Assembly (NCBI GenBank): GCA_003117195.1
Contig: BDSI01000037.1
Span: 691,501 to 755,500, forward strand
DNA length: 64,000 bases
From: Eudorina sp. 2006-703-Eu-15
Lineage: Eukaryota; Chlorophyta; Chlorophyceae; Chlamydomonadales; Volvocaceae
Direction of reading: 5' to 3'
Within the stretch, counting starts at the first letter, position 1, and each line of letters starts with the position of its first letter. The translations under genes and the position numbers were made by a program. The notes beneath the pieces were generated by a model. That model saw only the letters and a program-made list of their open reading frames with translations. It did not search any database and was not told the origin of the DNA. Shown here piece by piece: positions 25,801 to 36,234 of the stretch.

Positions 25801-28596
25801 TACGCGGGGGCGTGAGAGCGGCGCGACGTGAGCTAACGATGATGCGATGAAAGCGCAGCAGCCTCAGGTCGGGCACCGATCGGAGGAGGCCAAGCGGGGA
25901 CGCTCCGGGCGGCGAGGTGCACTAGCGGGGGGAATCCGAGCTGAGAACAAGTTCCGCTGGCGGACCGGGTACGCCGCCTCCCAGAGTCTGGGGGGCTGGC
26001 AGGCTGCTCCGCCGGGCCGAAGCAGGCTGTTCAACAGCCGTTGATCTGCGGACGCCCGCGCTCATTGCCCTCATTAGGGCAGGGCGCGGGCGCTGCCGGA
26101 TCTCCATGTTGCACACGGCGGGAAGAGCGGGAAGCCGCTGGCCTCCATCTGCAGCCGCTGGCCTCCGCAGTTCTGCGCCATCTGCAGCCGTCTGCAGCCA
26201 TCTGCGCCATCTGCAGCTGCTGGCCTCCGGAGTTCGACCAGCCGCTCAGCCTGCCCCGGCCTGTCTGCCAGCCGGTAGTACTGCTGCCGTCCACTACTCC
26301 GCCCGCCTGCACCCGCCTGTCCGCCAGTAACCTCTGCTTCGCGTCCCCCCTCCGGCGCAGCTCCTGGCAGCTGATGCGCATGCACTTCCGCGGGGTCTCC
26401 TCCACGGGCCCCAAAGCGCCATCGAGTAAGGGCGCTGGTGAGCACCGCCCTATCGAGGTGGCATGTCGCACACGACGCCGCCCAAATCAGGGAGCCGGAC
26501 AACTGTCAGCCAGGTTGCAGTCGCGAGCCGACGCCGCTCCACAGCACGCGTGTCTGCGGCCTGTGCTTGCAGCACTGCCTCACGACATACCTGCTGCTGC
26601 TGCTGCTGCTGCAGCCACTGCTGCTGCTGCCGCCACCGCTGCTGCTGCTGCCACAGCTACCACTGCTGCTGCCAGGAGCCCCGTCCCCGCTGCGGGACTG
26701 CCGCCGAGTCCCCGAGATTGCAGAACCACGACCGTTCCGCCGACGCCGCTGACAAGACAACACGCGGTAGGCTTCCACAGACCTTAGTCCTGGCGGCTCG
26801 GAGCGATCGAGGGCGAGCGTAGCCTGAGGGATAATGGTTGGCCAAGCCAAGCAAGTTCGTGTACTGTGAACTTGCTTGGTTTGGCCAACCCATTATCCCT
26901 CACCTGCTGCTGACCACGCGTCTCTCCGTCATATGCCCCGCAGCCGCGCCATCCCTCTCCTTCACGGCCCGCTAGCAGCCGCCGCGATAGGCCCATGGCT
27001 CTCACCTGGTGACGTAGCGGCGGGCGATCTTACGCCTGCTGGTGACCAGCACGCCCGAGTCCGTATCGATGTACATAACCGAGAACTTGAGCAGGAAATC
27101 CAGGAAGAAGACGAGGGTGCTCATGTACTCGACGATAGCCAGCCAATCGAAGTAGGGCCTGCGGTGTGTGTGGGGTTGCAACCGACATAGGGCCGGCGGC
27201 GAGGCCACATTACACAATCTGGGTCGCGTAGAACTGGGTCGCGCAGATCTGGGTCGCGTAGATCTGGGTTGTGTAGATGACCAGTTTGTGGTCAACAGCC
27301 AACGCCCTCCGCAGCTCCCGCAGAGGTGTCCAGGGACGGGTGGGTCGCCATGGCGGCGTGGTTCTCTGCGCTTCGTCGATCGTCTACGGTATAATTGGCA
27401 GCGGAGTAAGTGCGTGCGAGGGCCTGTGGTCTGTGGTGTCGTGTGCGGTCACGCGGGGGGAAGGCTGACTTGGGTTGGCGCTGACCGAGGAGGTACGGCT
27501 CCAGCGGTGTGGACATGGTTTGCGCGCCGTTTGATGCTCAAGGAATTTCACTTACGCGAGCAGGCCGCCGGGCTCCACAAAGGTGAAATGAAAAGGCACC
27601 TCCCACCCGCTGATCAACGCCATGACGACGCACACGTAGAACCACCATTGCATCCTGAGAGTTAGGATTGGGGCAAGACACACACAAGCGTGCAAGGGGT
27701 GACCATTTGGTGGATGCTGATTGTCGATGCGTAAGAGTGTTGGGATGGGCATTCCTGAGCATGGGCTTCCTGCGCTGCGTGCTCATCGGCGAACGCGCGC
27801 CGCTCACCCTTGCCATGCGTTGCCGTACATACCTCGGGTGACCCGGCCGCACAAGCAACGCCTGGCTGAGACGCTGGATTCGCAGCTTCGCATGGGACCA
27901 CCAGGTCGGAGTCTCCGTCTCTGTCTTCAGTAGCCCCCAGGGACCTGCTTCCTCGGCTTGCTCATCAAGGCGCAAGGACTCGTGCAATTGGGAGGGGCGG
28001 CGCAACTGCAGCAACAAGTAGTACCCAACGATAACCAGCCGTCACAATTTGGACCAACGACCGCTTGCATTTGCAGCAGCTCGCATGCCGTTCCTTTCCG
28101 TTACCTGTTTCGCTGCCAGCTGTGCCGCGAGCCTGCTCTGCTGCTTTCCATATGAAATTGATACGTCTGCAAGGTCGCTTTTCGTCTGCGATATGGATAC
28201 ATCTGGAGAAAGGAGGTCTGGTGCAAGTCCATCACCCCCGTTGCTCGACCTGCCGAGTGGTCTTGCCCCCAGGCGGTCAGCCTGCACGCGATGTGATCAC
28301 TCGAAAGACTTCAGGCATAAAATCGAAACGTCCGAACCCTAAGGGTTCCCAGACCGGTTACGCAGGAACTACTCGGGGCTCGCACACTGGCCAGTGACTA
28401 CCCCTTAGATAAAGGATTTTTATACGACTCCTGCGAACAGCTTCACCTGCAGTGGCGAGCCCAGTCCGTAAGGGGAGGCGCCACCTTCAGCAGCGTCCAG
28501 CTGACCATCGCTAAGGCCCAATGGCACCACTACATTTCCTTTCACTGTTTTTACAGTGCAGCTACTGAAACTGCCCGTCCTTGCCGGCGGCTGCAT
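16890..28596 (-). CDS. Shaker-type K+ channel with CNBD, ankyrin repeats and long C-tail, right tandem copy (complete)
   Basis: Nineteen exons, phases all consistent, 1,617 residues: 28447-28596, 28105-28281, 27833-28005, 27556-27654 (S1), 27006-27158 (S2), 25641-25767 (S3), 24852-25177 (S4 to pore), 24199-24337 (S6, C-linker), 23458-23989, 23201-23305, 22624-22908 (CNBD region), 21745-21977, 21472-21521, 21061-21144, 20294-20759, 19390-19686, 18836-19151 (ankyrin), 18147-18311, 16890-17866. Residues: S1-S6 about 167-430, CNBD about 450-700, ankyrin repeats about 780-1160, then a Ser/Gly/Pro-rich tail with RRxS sites. The pore reads AFTGLGD instead of TxGYGD. S4 is poor in arginine (LVRMYRVFEMF). 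The phosphate-binding part of the CNBD (LAEVPFFTG) lacks the usual PRxA arginine, so ligand binding is doubtful. The start is the first in-frame ATG of the most 5' exon that fits; an extra upstream exon cannot be excluded. Confidence 0.85.
18763..18814. repeat. Perfect AT palindrome with TTTAGGGT arms
   Basis: A 26-bp perfect palindrome at 18778-18803 (CATTAATATACAT and its complement) is bracketed by inverted TTTAGGGTyTCC arms. It sits in an intron of the right channel, in otherwise GC-rich DNA, 22 nt from the donor of exon 18836-19151. Confidence 0.85.
20035..20240. repeat. 41-bp minisatellite, about five copies
   Basis: A unit starting GCCCTGGCCCTGTGCC and including CACACCTGCAACGGG recurs at 20035, 20077, 20118, 20159 and 20200. 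It is intronic in the right channel gene, downstream of exon 20294-20759. Confidence 0.9.
21191..21240 (-). repeat. Shared 3'-intron element, copy 2
   Basis: In the right channel, in the intron before exon 21061-21144, about 47 nt from the acceptor. On the minus strand: CTGGCAGCAGCGCAGTTTG, then ATCTACCAATTTCCTATA. Confidence 0.8.
23372..23401. repeat. (GACA)n microsatellite
   Basis: About seven GACA units in the intron between the two CNBD exons of the right channel. Confidence 0.95.
26826..26901. repeat. Near-perfect inverted repeat (hairpin) in channel intron
   Basis: Arms 26826-26858 and 26868-26901 pair over about 33 bp around a 9-nt loop (gtgtactgt), with one single-base bulge and one A/G difference that would be a wobble pair in RNA. 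It lies in the intron between the S2 and S3 exons of the right channel gene. It could be a small foldback element or a small-RNA precursor. Confidence 0.85.
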
Positions 28597-31500
28597 CGTG
28601 AACGGAGCACGTTCCCACCCCGTGCACAATTACCTAAAATAGTGCTGTTACAGACAAAATTGCCTAACAGACGTTTCGCCATACGAGGTCAGGGCGGCAT
28701 CCTTCAACGACTTCAGGGCAGACATCGACAGGCATACCGCATATGAAAGGTAGAGGAAGAACAATATTCACTCTGAAGTTTAGTCATAATCCAAGCGATG
28801 TAAGCTAGACACGTGGTCACCGCACATGCGAGTAATGGTGGCGCCCTGCGAAAAGTGCAGAGGGTACATGTGCCGTATCTGATTATCTACCGAAGAGAAA
28901 TTTGGGGGGTGGCAAACCTGCAAGCCGATTATACCTCTTCTTTGCGTTCCTATGGTTTGAAAGTTATACCGTGAGGCTGGCCTCGCTGTCCTTTCCTATG
29001 CTTTCCCATCGATCCTCGCGGCAAACGACAACATGGAGCAAATGATGAAGAACAATTGATACTTTCCAACAGCAGATAATGGTTTCCATTCACTGATGTG
29101 TTGGGTTGCGCTTATTGCGGCGGTGTCTACTCTTGCGTACGATGGCATGTCAGATGTCCCCACGGGATTGCTTGGGAAATCAAGCTTGACAGTTAGTTAT
29201 GTTATTTTTCTCGCTGCTCTATTACCGTGCGGATAGGGAACAATTGGTAATCGTCCTGAGCAAGACTTTTACTAAGCCCCATCCCCATTCGACTTCGTCG
29301 AGAGCACGAGATGTAACAGTCACACCCACGCATTTTATAACGCACAACCGTCGATGCACATTCCGTCTGCATATCCTTCTCTTCGGGTTGCGTAACGGAA
29401 TACGGACACCGATACGGTGTGATTTGGACCTAGCAAATGACGAGTTCATGCGCACAGTCGCGCAAGCTATCTTTGTGATATTTTGTACAGTAGCCCTTAC
29501 GCAGCGCTTGATCCTCTGAGCGCTGTAGCGGTCGCGTGAGAGGCTCCAAAGTGAATGTGCGCATCGCTACACATTGCCTGGGAAACTCAAGACACATGTT
29601 CTTAAAGCCACAAAAGCTTTCACTAACACGCGCCTTGCATTGCTTGGCAGCTTCATTTGCGCGTGAGGGTTTTGCGCCAGTCTGACTTGCCTGACCAAAC
29701 AATGAAGTCACGAAGGCCGCCACAGCATTCGTTGTCGAATACATCAATTCACGTGAAGCCCGAAATGAACGGTGCGGCCTCCGGTTTTGCGCGGCAGCAA
29801 CCTGTACAGCAACGACCGATAACCCGAACAAATTCTACACAAGCACAACGCCACAAGTAATGTGTACACCTAATGGTGACGCAATCATACTGGTGATTGA
29901 GCCGTGGCGACCGGTTGGTGCCATGTGCCGAAATGCCCCGCTCCATGCACCTCCCAAGCGCACTCGGAAGTCCGGAATAGAATCACATCGTTGGGGCAGA
30001 GGAATGAAAGTGCATGACAGTTACAAGGGGATGCAAACGTATGCAGGCGCGTTGGCGCATGCTTGACCTCCGAAGGTCCGGCTCTCCACATCACTTGAAC
30101 CGCCTAAACCCAGTTTGCCGACTGGGTATTGTCAAAGTAGGCAACCACCCCTAGCGTGCGCAATGACCGAGCGACGCGACTCGACGCGAGTCAGGGAACT
30201 GTACACGCCTGTACATATGGCATTGCCACAGCGTGCATCAACTGAGTGCCACCCCTGTGTTACGGAAGACCCGGAGGCCGGACGGAGCCCCCAAAACCCG
30301 CTCCGAAGAACATGGGGACGACCATGAAAAGTCGTGGCACGTGGGCGCCCTGGGCGCAGCACAGGAACGCAACTCCGCTCCCACACCCCGCAAGAGCAGA
30401 TGCCATTTGGGTTCCGCAACTTTGCGGGGAGGTGCACCCGGACACCCGACGTCGGGGCCCCGCGTGCGAGTGATGACCCACATCGTCCCCTGCCGGCTGG
30501 CAGTGGCGGCGGCGGCCGGCCTGGCCCAACCCGCAAAGGGAAACTGAAGTCCCCCGAGGTCCCGACGCTCAGGTGCGGCCGAGGGATCGGCTGGCTTCCC
30601 GCACCACATGCTGGCGGCGCCATGGGCGGGCAGCTCTCCGGGCCATCGGTCGCATGCAGAGCGCATCCCGCTTGGGGGAGGAGGCGCGCAACTGCGCCGC
30701 CCGACCAACAACGCCATCCATGTGCCAGCAGGAAACGCCAGCCGCCAAAGAGAAGCTCCACCGGGTCTGTAGGACCCCAGAGGGTCCCCAGGATCATGCG
30801 TGGTCCGCGCATGATCACGCACTGCGGTGGTCTACCTCGCAACCCCCACCCGCCCCTCGGAAAGCTCACACCAAGCCGGTCGGATGGGGAACTGAACTCC
30901 CGAAGCGGACGGCACCATCCCAAGCCCGATCCCAGTACGGCGATCCCAGTACGGCGCCAGCATACGAGCCCCGAGCAAGTGGTGACTTGCGTGAGAGCAA
31001 TGAAACTGACCGGCTTGCCGTACGTTTTATTGGGAATGCGCCTCAGTAGATGTCGCACCAGCGCACGTTTGCAACAAGGGCCTGATCAGCCCTGGACAGC
31101 CTCCGATCCAACCGCGGCGGCCGCGGTGCAGAGCTAGGATTGCGGGGTGGCGACAGGAATGCAGCCAGGACACTGGCCTCCACACGCGCCATGTCAACCG
31201 CACCACCCACTGCCGTACCGAAAAACCAGTGTCCCAAGGAGCGCTACCAACAGGGATGAGGATCTCGGGCCCTAATACATAATATTAAACGAAGCATCTT
31301 CACCTTGTGATGCTACAGGAAACCAAATACAACAAAACCGCAGGATGCAGACGTGCAGAGCGACCCGGGACTCGCCAGGGCGTCGCCGGCCTGGCGGAGC
31401 CCCGGACGCCGCCCCAACAGGTACATGGATCCTGGATCCAGAGGATCTGCACGACAGCAGACGAATCCATCCATCCGCATTAAATACCCCTCAACTCCAT

Positions 31501-33360
31501 TTGCCAATAATCGTCGATCATCAATACCCGCACAAACGTACACTCGACCTTGCCTGCCCCAATATGTACAGGCCTGTGTGTACCAACTCGGATCCAACCG
31601 ACGGACTGCGCGAAGCGCTTATCCACGTCCTGTACATCACAGCCAGCGACCCAACCTCCAACAGAGCCACACCAATTAAATGGGCATCTGCTGAACCATA
31701 CGGTGGTGCATGAGGTATGGAGAACACGTCAGGTCAACGGACGTGCTCCGGAGGTAATAAAGGGACCGCCTAAACAACTGTACGGCTTTGAATATACATG
31801 CGGCTATGTACGAACTGCTGCCGTGTCGCAGCCTACCGGAGCATACTATGTACGACAGCCCCAAATCCAAACGCGCAACGATATGGCAACGCGTGGCGGC
31901 ACGAAGACTGGACGTCAGACGAAGAATTGGCCATGCTTAGACGCCGTCTAGCCATAACCGGCCAAGGTACCGTCGGATCCGCCTCAAACTCCTGCCCACC
32001 GAGTCTCTCCGCCACCGCCAGAACACGCCATGCTAGGTGGCCGCAGTGCGAGGGGTGGCTCCATCCACAATACTCCAAATAACCCAAATGACATCCTTAA
32101 TAATAATAATAACCACCTGGGTCTTTCACCACAGGTCCACTCGTACTACACGGATCTCGTCTCCCGAGGGCGGAGTGGGGCCGTCAAAGACGGCACCGCT
32201 CCGCGACCCCTCCACTCTCCGAGCCAAAAAATATTCAAGGATGACCCCGCCACCCAATACCCCGAAGTCCCGGCTTGAGGCTTCCCGGGATGAATTGGTT
32301 CTGCCTCCGTGGGGGCCCTCTTGTTCAGGTCCTTTCTCAGCGCGAGTTGGGAACAAAGCAGCACAAAGTAACGGCGTCCCTGAGGCACACCAGCGGCGCG
32401 CCGACACACCGTAACCGATCCCACCGCGTCGACCATATTCCCTAACAGCGGCTTTCCTCCCGAAATGTGGGCATGTGCGGGCGCGCAAGCCGCACCACAC
32501 CACGCTTCCGAGGCGCCCGGCCGGGCTGCCGAGCCAGGCGCAGTCGTACCATATCCCACCCGCGGGGACGGTCGCGCAGGTGCCCGACCGTCCCACACGT
32601 CTCGCCATCCTCCCCTCAGTACTCCCGGTGTTGGGCCACCCTGCAACAGCTCCATGGCGCCCCCCTTCCAACTGATGGTGGTGGGGCCGCTCAGTGACGA
32701 CATCATCCCGCTGCGCGGCTGCTACTGCTTTTGCCACATCCCTCCATTCCCCCCTTCCATTCGTTCATACTTATACGGTACTTCGCTCCAGACGATCTCC
32801 AGCCGCGCCCGCCTCGAAAGCCCACCTCCACCCCTCTCCATGCAGCCCGAAGGGAGGCAAAGCGTCCAGCGGCTGGCTAACCGGCGCGCGGCAAGACTGT
32901 GGCGGGGTGGCAGCGACGGGTCACGTGGGGATCAGGGACGGGCGGGAGTGTGGCCAGGTCAGGAGGATGCGTGCCGCCCGAAGGGTTATAGGGCCTCATG
33001 TGCGGGTCGCGGTGGGTTGTGGATGGCAATGCTGCGGTCCCCGGTGGTGGTGCTGGTCGATTACGGCAAACACCACATCGCGGTGAGGAAGTCACCGATG
33101 ACCCGGGGGGTCCGCTGTAACATCCTTGATAATAACACCGCGCCATTTCTCATTTGTGACCATCGACGCAGATGTGGACGAGCCTGCTGCCTTCCGTCAC
33201 CGTCGTCATGCACACTGGCCGATGGTCCATTGCAACGTGGTTTACCGCATTGAGTGGTCGGTCTGCGTCAACCACCGCGTGCTTTCTAAACGATGGGCTG
33301 ACGGGCGATATCGAGCGCAATTCCGCAGGTACAGTGTCGTACAACGGAAGGCCGGCTCAC
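28597..33360. other. Intergenic, AT-richer, no supported gene; scattered element-like repeats
   Basis: Upstream of the right channel gene, 28.6-30.1 kb is markedly less GC-rich than its surroundings and has only short frames without domain signal. At 30.1-31.1 kb long overlapping frames are open on both strands, which looks like GC-rich non-coding DNA or a degraded element. At 32.09 kb and 33.09 kb lie copies of the GTAACATCC(TTAATAATAA) motif. Confidence 0.5.
33091..33137 (+). repeat. Recurrent element-end-like motif, copy A
   Basis: CCGATGACCCGGGGGGTCCG is followed directly by CTGTAACATCCTTGATAATAA. It matches 38373-38418 over about 45 bp. Confidence 0.7.
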
Positions 33361-36234
33361 CGTTGGCCTTGTACTCGGAGTTGCTGGCCTTGAAGCCGCT
33401 CCGGAACCGGCAGACGATGACCTGGACGAGCACGGAGGTTGGGGGTCGCAAGAACGGAGCTAAGGATACCCCGCCGCTTGGTTTCCCCTAGAGACGCATA
33501 TGTGGGGGTTTGGGCGACAAGGAGGCGCCGTACTCAGCTCTTCCTCCCCCCGCGGCATCCCCCTGCATCCTGTCGCCCATCCAGTTAGTGTGTGGTTAGC
33601 GAGGATGCTGCGGTTGCCACCGATGACCCGCGGGTCCACTGTGACATCCTCAATACATGGAGTCAGACATGGACCACGCGGACGGGTCCGTGTCTGTTGC
33701 TCATGAGGGCAACGAGCACAACATGGACCCATGGGTCACCATACACCATGGTCCGCTGTCACCTGCAGAGACGCGGTACACGATGCGCGGGAATGTCCCG
33801 CATGGTGTGATCTTGCTCCCATGCGCCAGTGCGGCTATATCGTTTGATGGCGCATTTATCGCCTCATCAAAGGCTGCCCCGGGCGCCCCCTTGCCCCTAC
33901 CCGTCCACGTGTGCCCTCTGCACCCAGCCACCCACACTGACGTCCCGCTCGTCCTCCCATAGATGCCACCCAGAGCGCAATCCGGGTGCCCGCACCTTGC
34001 ATCCGCCCACGCCTCCCGGCATCCGGGGCATGGGCACATCCGCCTTGCCGACCCCGCAACCGAACAAGACGCTGCTCCTCCACACCAGCTGCACGAAGTG
34101 GCCGGTGCCCCGCGGCCAGTTGTAATCGTACGGCTTGGCGGCGGTGAAGTCGTACACCTTGACCTCCGAGTACCAGGCGTCGATGGCGCGCTTGCAGCTC
34201 CAGTCGGGTTTGGGGTACCTGCGCAAGCAGCGATGTGGGACATTTCGTGAGATCCCTACCGCGTTCGTGGTGGAACGGTGCAGTCAGCCGCGTCTCCCCC
34301 CGCTCCGTATGTGTCGCCGGGCTGGGTGTGTCTGGGCTGTTTCTTTTTTACACCCCGCTCCAGCCGGCAGGTGGTCACCGGCAGCATTATATCCGTCGTG
34401 CCCGTGTCAGCAGCCAGCGCCACGACCCCTGCCCTGCCCGACGCCCATCGCCCTGTGAACATGCGCAACCGGACTGCCCCCCCCAGCAGCACCCTCGTCA
34501 CGGCCACAACGCCTCCCCTGCGGGATGCTTTTGGCAGCATGCATTTAAACCCTAGAGTCAGACACCCCTGGCCTGTAACTCGCCACCCAGGCCCGCGCCG
34601 GCGCCCACCCCATGCGCCCGACGGCAACCAGCCGTCAGAGCTCGGAACGCGCCTCCTCCCTGCTGTCTGGACTCAGACGCGCCCCCGCGACCCTGACGCG
34701 CATCCCCATCCGCCACCCTCTCAGGTACTGGAGGAGGAACAAACCCACGTTTCGAGGTTGTACAGGCACTCCCCTCCCACGCCCGCGTGCTCCAGGTCGC
34801 ACTGCTGCGCGGCCAGCACCTCCGCGTACGCCTGCGCGTCCGCCGCCAGGCTGGGGTCCCAGGTCAGGGGCGGCGACTGGTGCCAGGCGCGGTAGGCGTT
34901 GGTGGCAGTCACCACGGCGGACACGTCCGAGCAGTTGCCGCCTGGGGAGGGGGAGGGGGGAGGGCAGCGGGGCGGCAGGAGGCTGACGGACATTGAAGGA
35001 CCGTCGGCGGTGTCACCGCCCACGCACCACAGCGCGGAGGCAGCTATGGGTTCGCAGTTGTGTGTGCTTTCTCTAGGGTTTCCCTGCGCCACTGCGCTGC
35101 TTTCCCATCGGTGAAGGAATGAACTGTGTTTCGGCAGCACGGGCGCCCTGGGCCCCTCGTCGTTGTATGGGGATGGGAATAGGGATGACTGCCTGGTGGC
35201 GTCTTGGATGACTGCCGGGCGGTGTCTTGGGACACAAGCCGACGGGATGGTCAGCATCTCGAGCGCCAAGCCCCTTTTGTACAGCAACAACACCGGAGGG
35301 CGCTAACAAGAGGTCCCCCCCTGTCGATTGATAGCCCACCTCCCAAATCCGGGTCGCTGGTCGGAAGCGTCGGGGCCGCCTGCTGCTGCTGCTGCTGCTG
35401 CTGAGGAGCCAGAGGCGGCGACCCAGGGGGTGCCGGTGAGCGCGACTGGGGATCTGGCGGGGCCGGTGATGGCGAGGCCGGTGAAGGTGGTGATGGTGAC
35501 GGTGGTGATGGTGAAGGCGGCGATGGTGAAGGCGGTGGCGGAGAAGGCGATGGTGGTGATGGCGGCGCTGGTGAAGGTGGCGACTGTGGGAACTGCGGTG
35601 GTGTCAGCGGTACTGGAGGGCTTGGGGACGGAGGGCTGGGCAGGGGGATCGGTGGCGACGGGCTCAGCGGCGGCGGGCTCTGTGGAGGTAATACGTTTGT
35701 CAATCGGCGAGGAGGCGGTTTTCGGGGAGCTTTCGGCGCCTTGGGGTTTTTTGGCTTGGGTGGTTGGACGGGGTTGGGTGCTAGGGGCAGCGCTGGCGGC
35801 ATGGATGGCGATGAGGGCGTCGACGGCTCGGGCGGAGGAGGTTGGCTTGGGAGCTGCGGTGGGAAGTCCGGTGCTGTAGGAGGGGGATCGGGCCACCTCC
35901 AAACCCGAATACGAAGCAGCTCGCGTTGCCTGCTGTTACGGGCACGCTCGCGGGCTGGCTCTCGCTTGGCTCGCCGCGCCACTTCGCTCAGGTGCAGTCC
36001 GTCTCCTTCCTGACCTGTTGTTCACGAATCAGTTTTCAGAGGAAGTTTCACACAGACGCTTAAACCTAGAGGGGCGGGTCGCTAAAGCTCTTCGAGACCG
36101 CTCGTCACCATGCGACGAGAGCGCCGGTTGCGCCCAAGCGTCGGCGTACCTTCGCTATATTCCATATTGTGCGCATATGTGCAGAGTGACGTGGAAATGA
36201 ATAGCACAGCCAAGAGCTCAAGAGCTCTCGCCAT
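33361..36234 (-). CDS. Secreted CAP/PR-1 domain protein with Pro-rich stalk (last exon unresolved)
   Basis: Exons: 36150-36234 (signal peptide, MARALELLAVLFISTSLCTY), 35340-35873 (178-residue Pro/Ser-rich stalk ending in eight Gln), 34749-34941, 33996-34218 and 33361-33421 (CAP domain). Phases match the plus-strand paralogue at every junction (1,1,2,0,1). CAP hallmarks: LEHAGVGGECLY with the conserved His and Glu, GHFVQLVWRSS matching the CAP signature, then VCRFRSGF. CAP proteins (SCP/TAPS, PR-1) are secreted; some bind sterols or act in defence. Here the SPSPP stalk implies an O-glycosylated extracellular-matrix protein, which is inference. The terminal exon is not settled: if the 33360 donor (gtgagc) is not used, the frame runs to a stop at 33242; otherwise candidate acceptors lie near 33270 and 33220. 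Confidence 0.75.
33618..33656 (+). repeat. Recurrent element-end-like motif, copy B (diverged)
   Basis: CACCGATGACCCGCGGGTCC then ACTGTGACATCCTCAATA. It has the same order of blocks as copies A and C but with substitutions. Confidence 0.6.

Noticed and set aside
30132..31137. Overlapping 308- and 267-residue frames on opposite strands
   Set aside because: There is no recognisable domain, no splice-linked neighbours, and both strands are open together, which is typical of GC-rich non-coding DNA. A degraded element is possible but unsupported.
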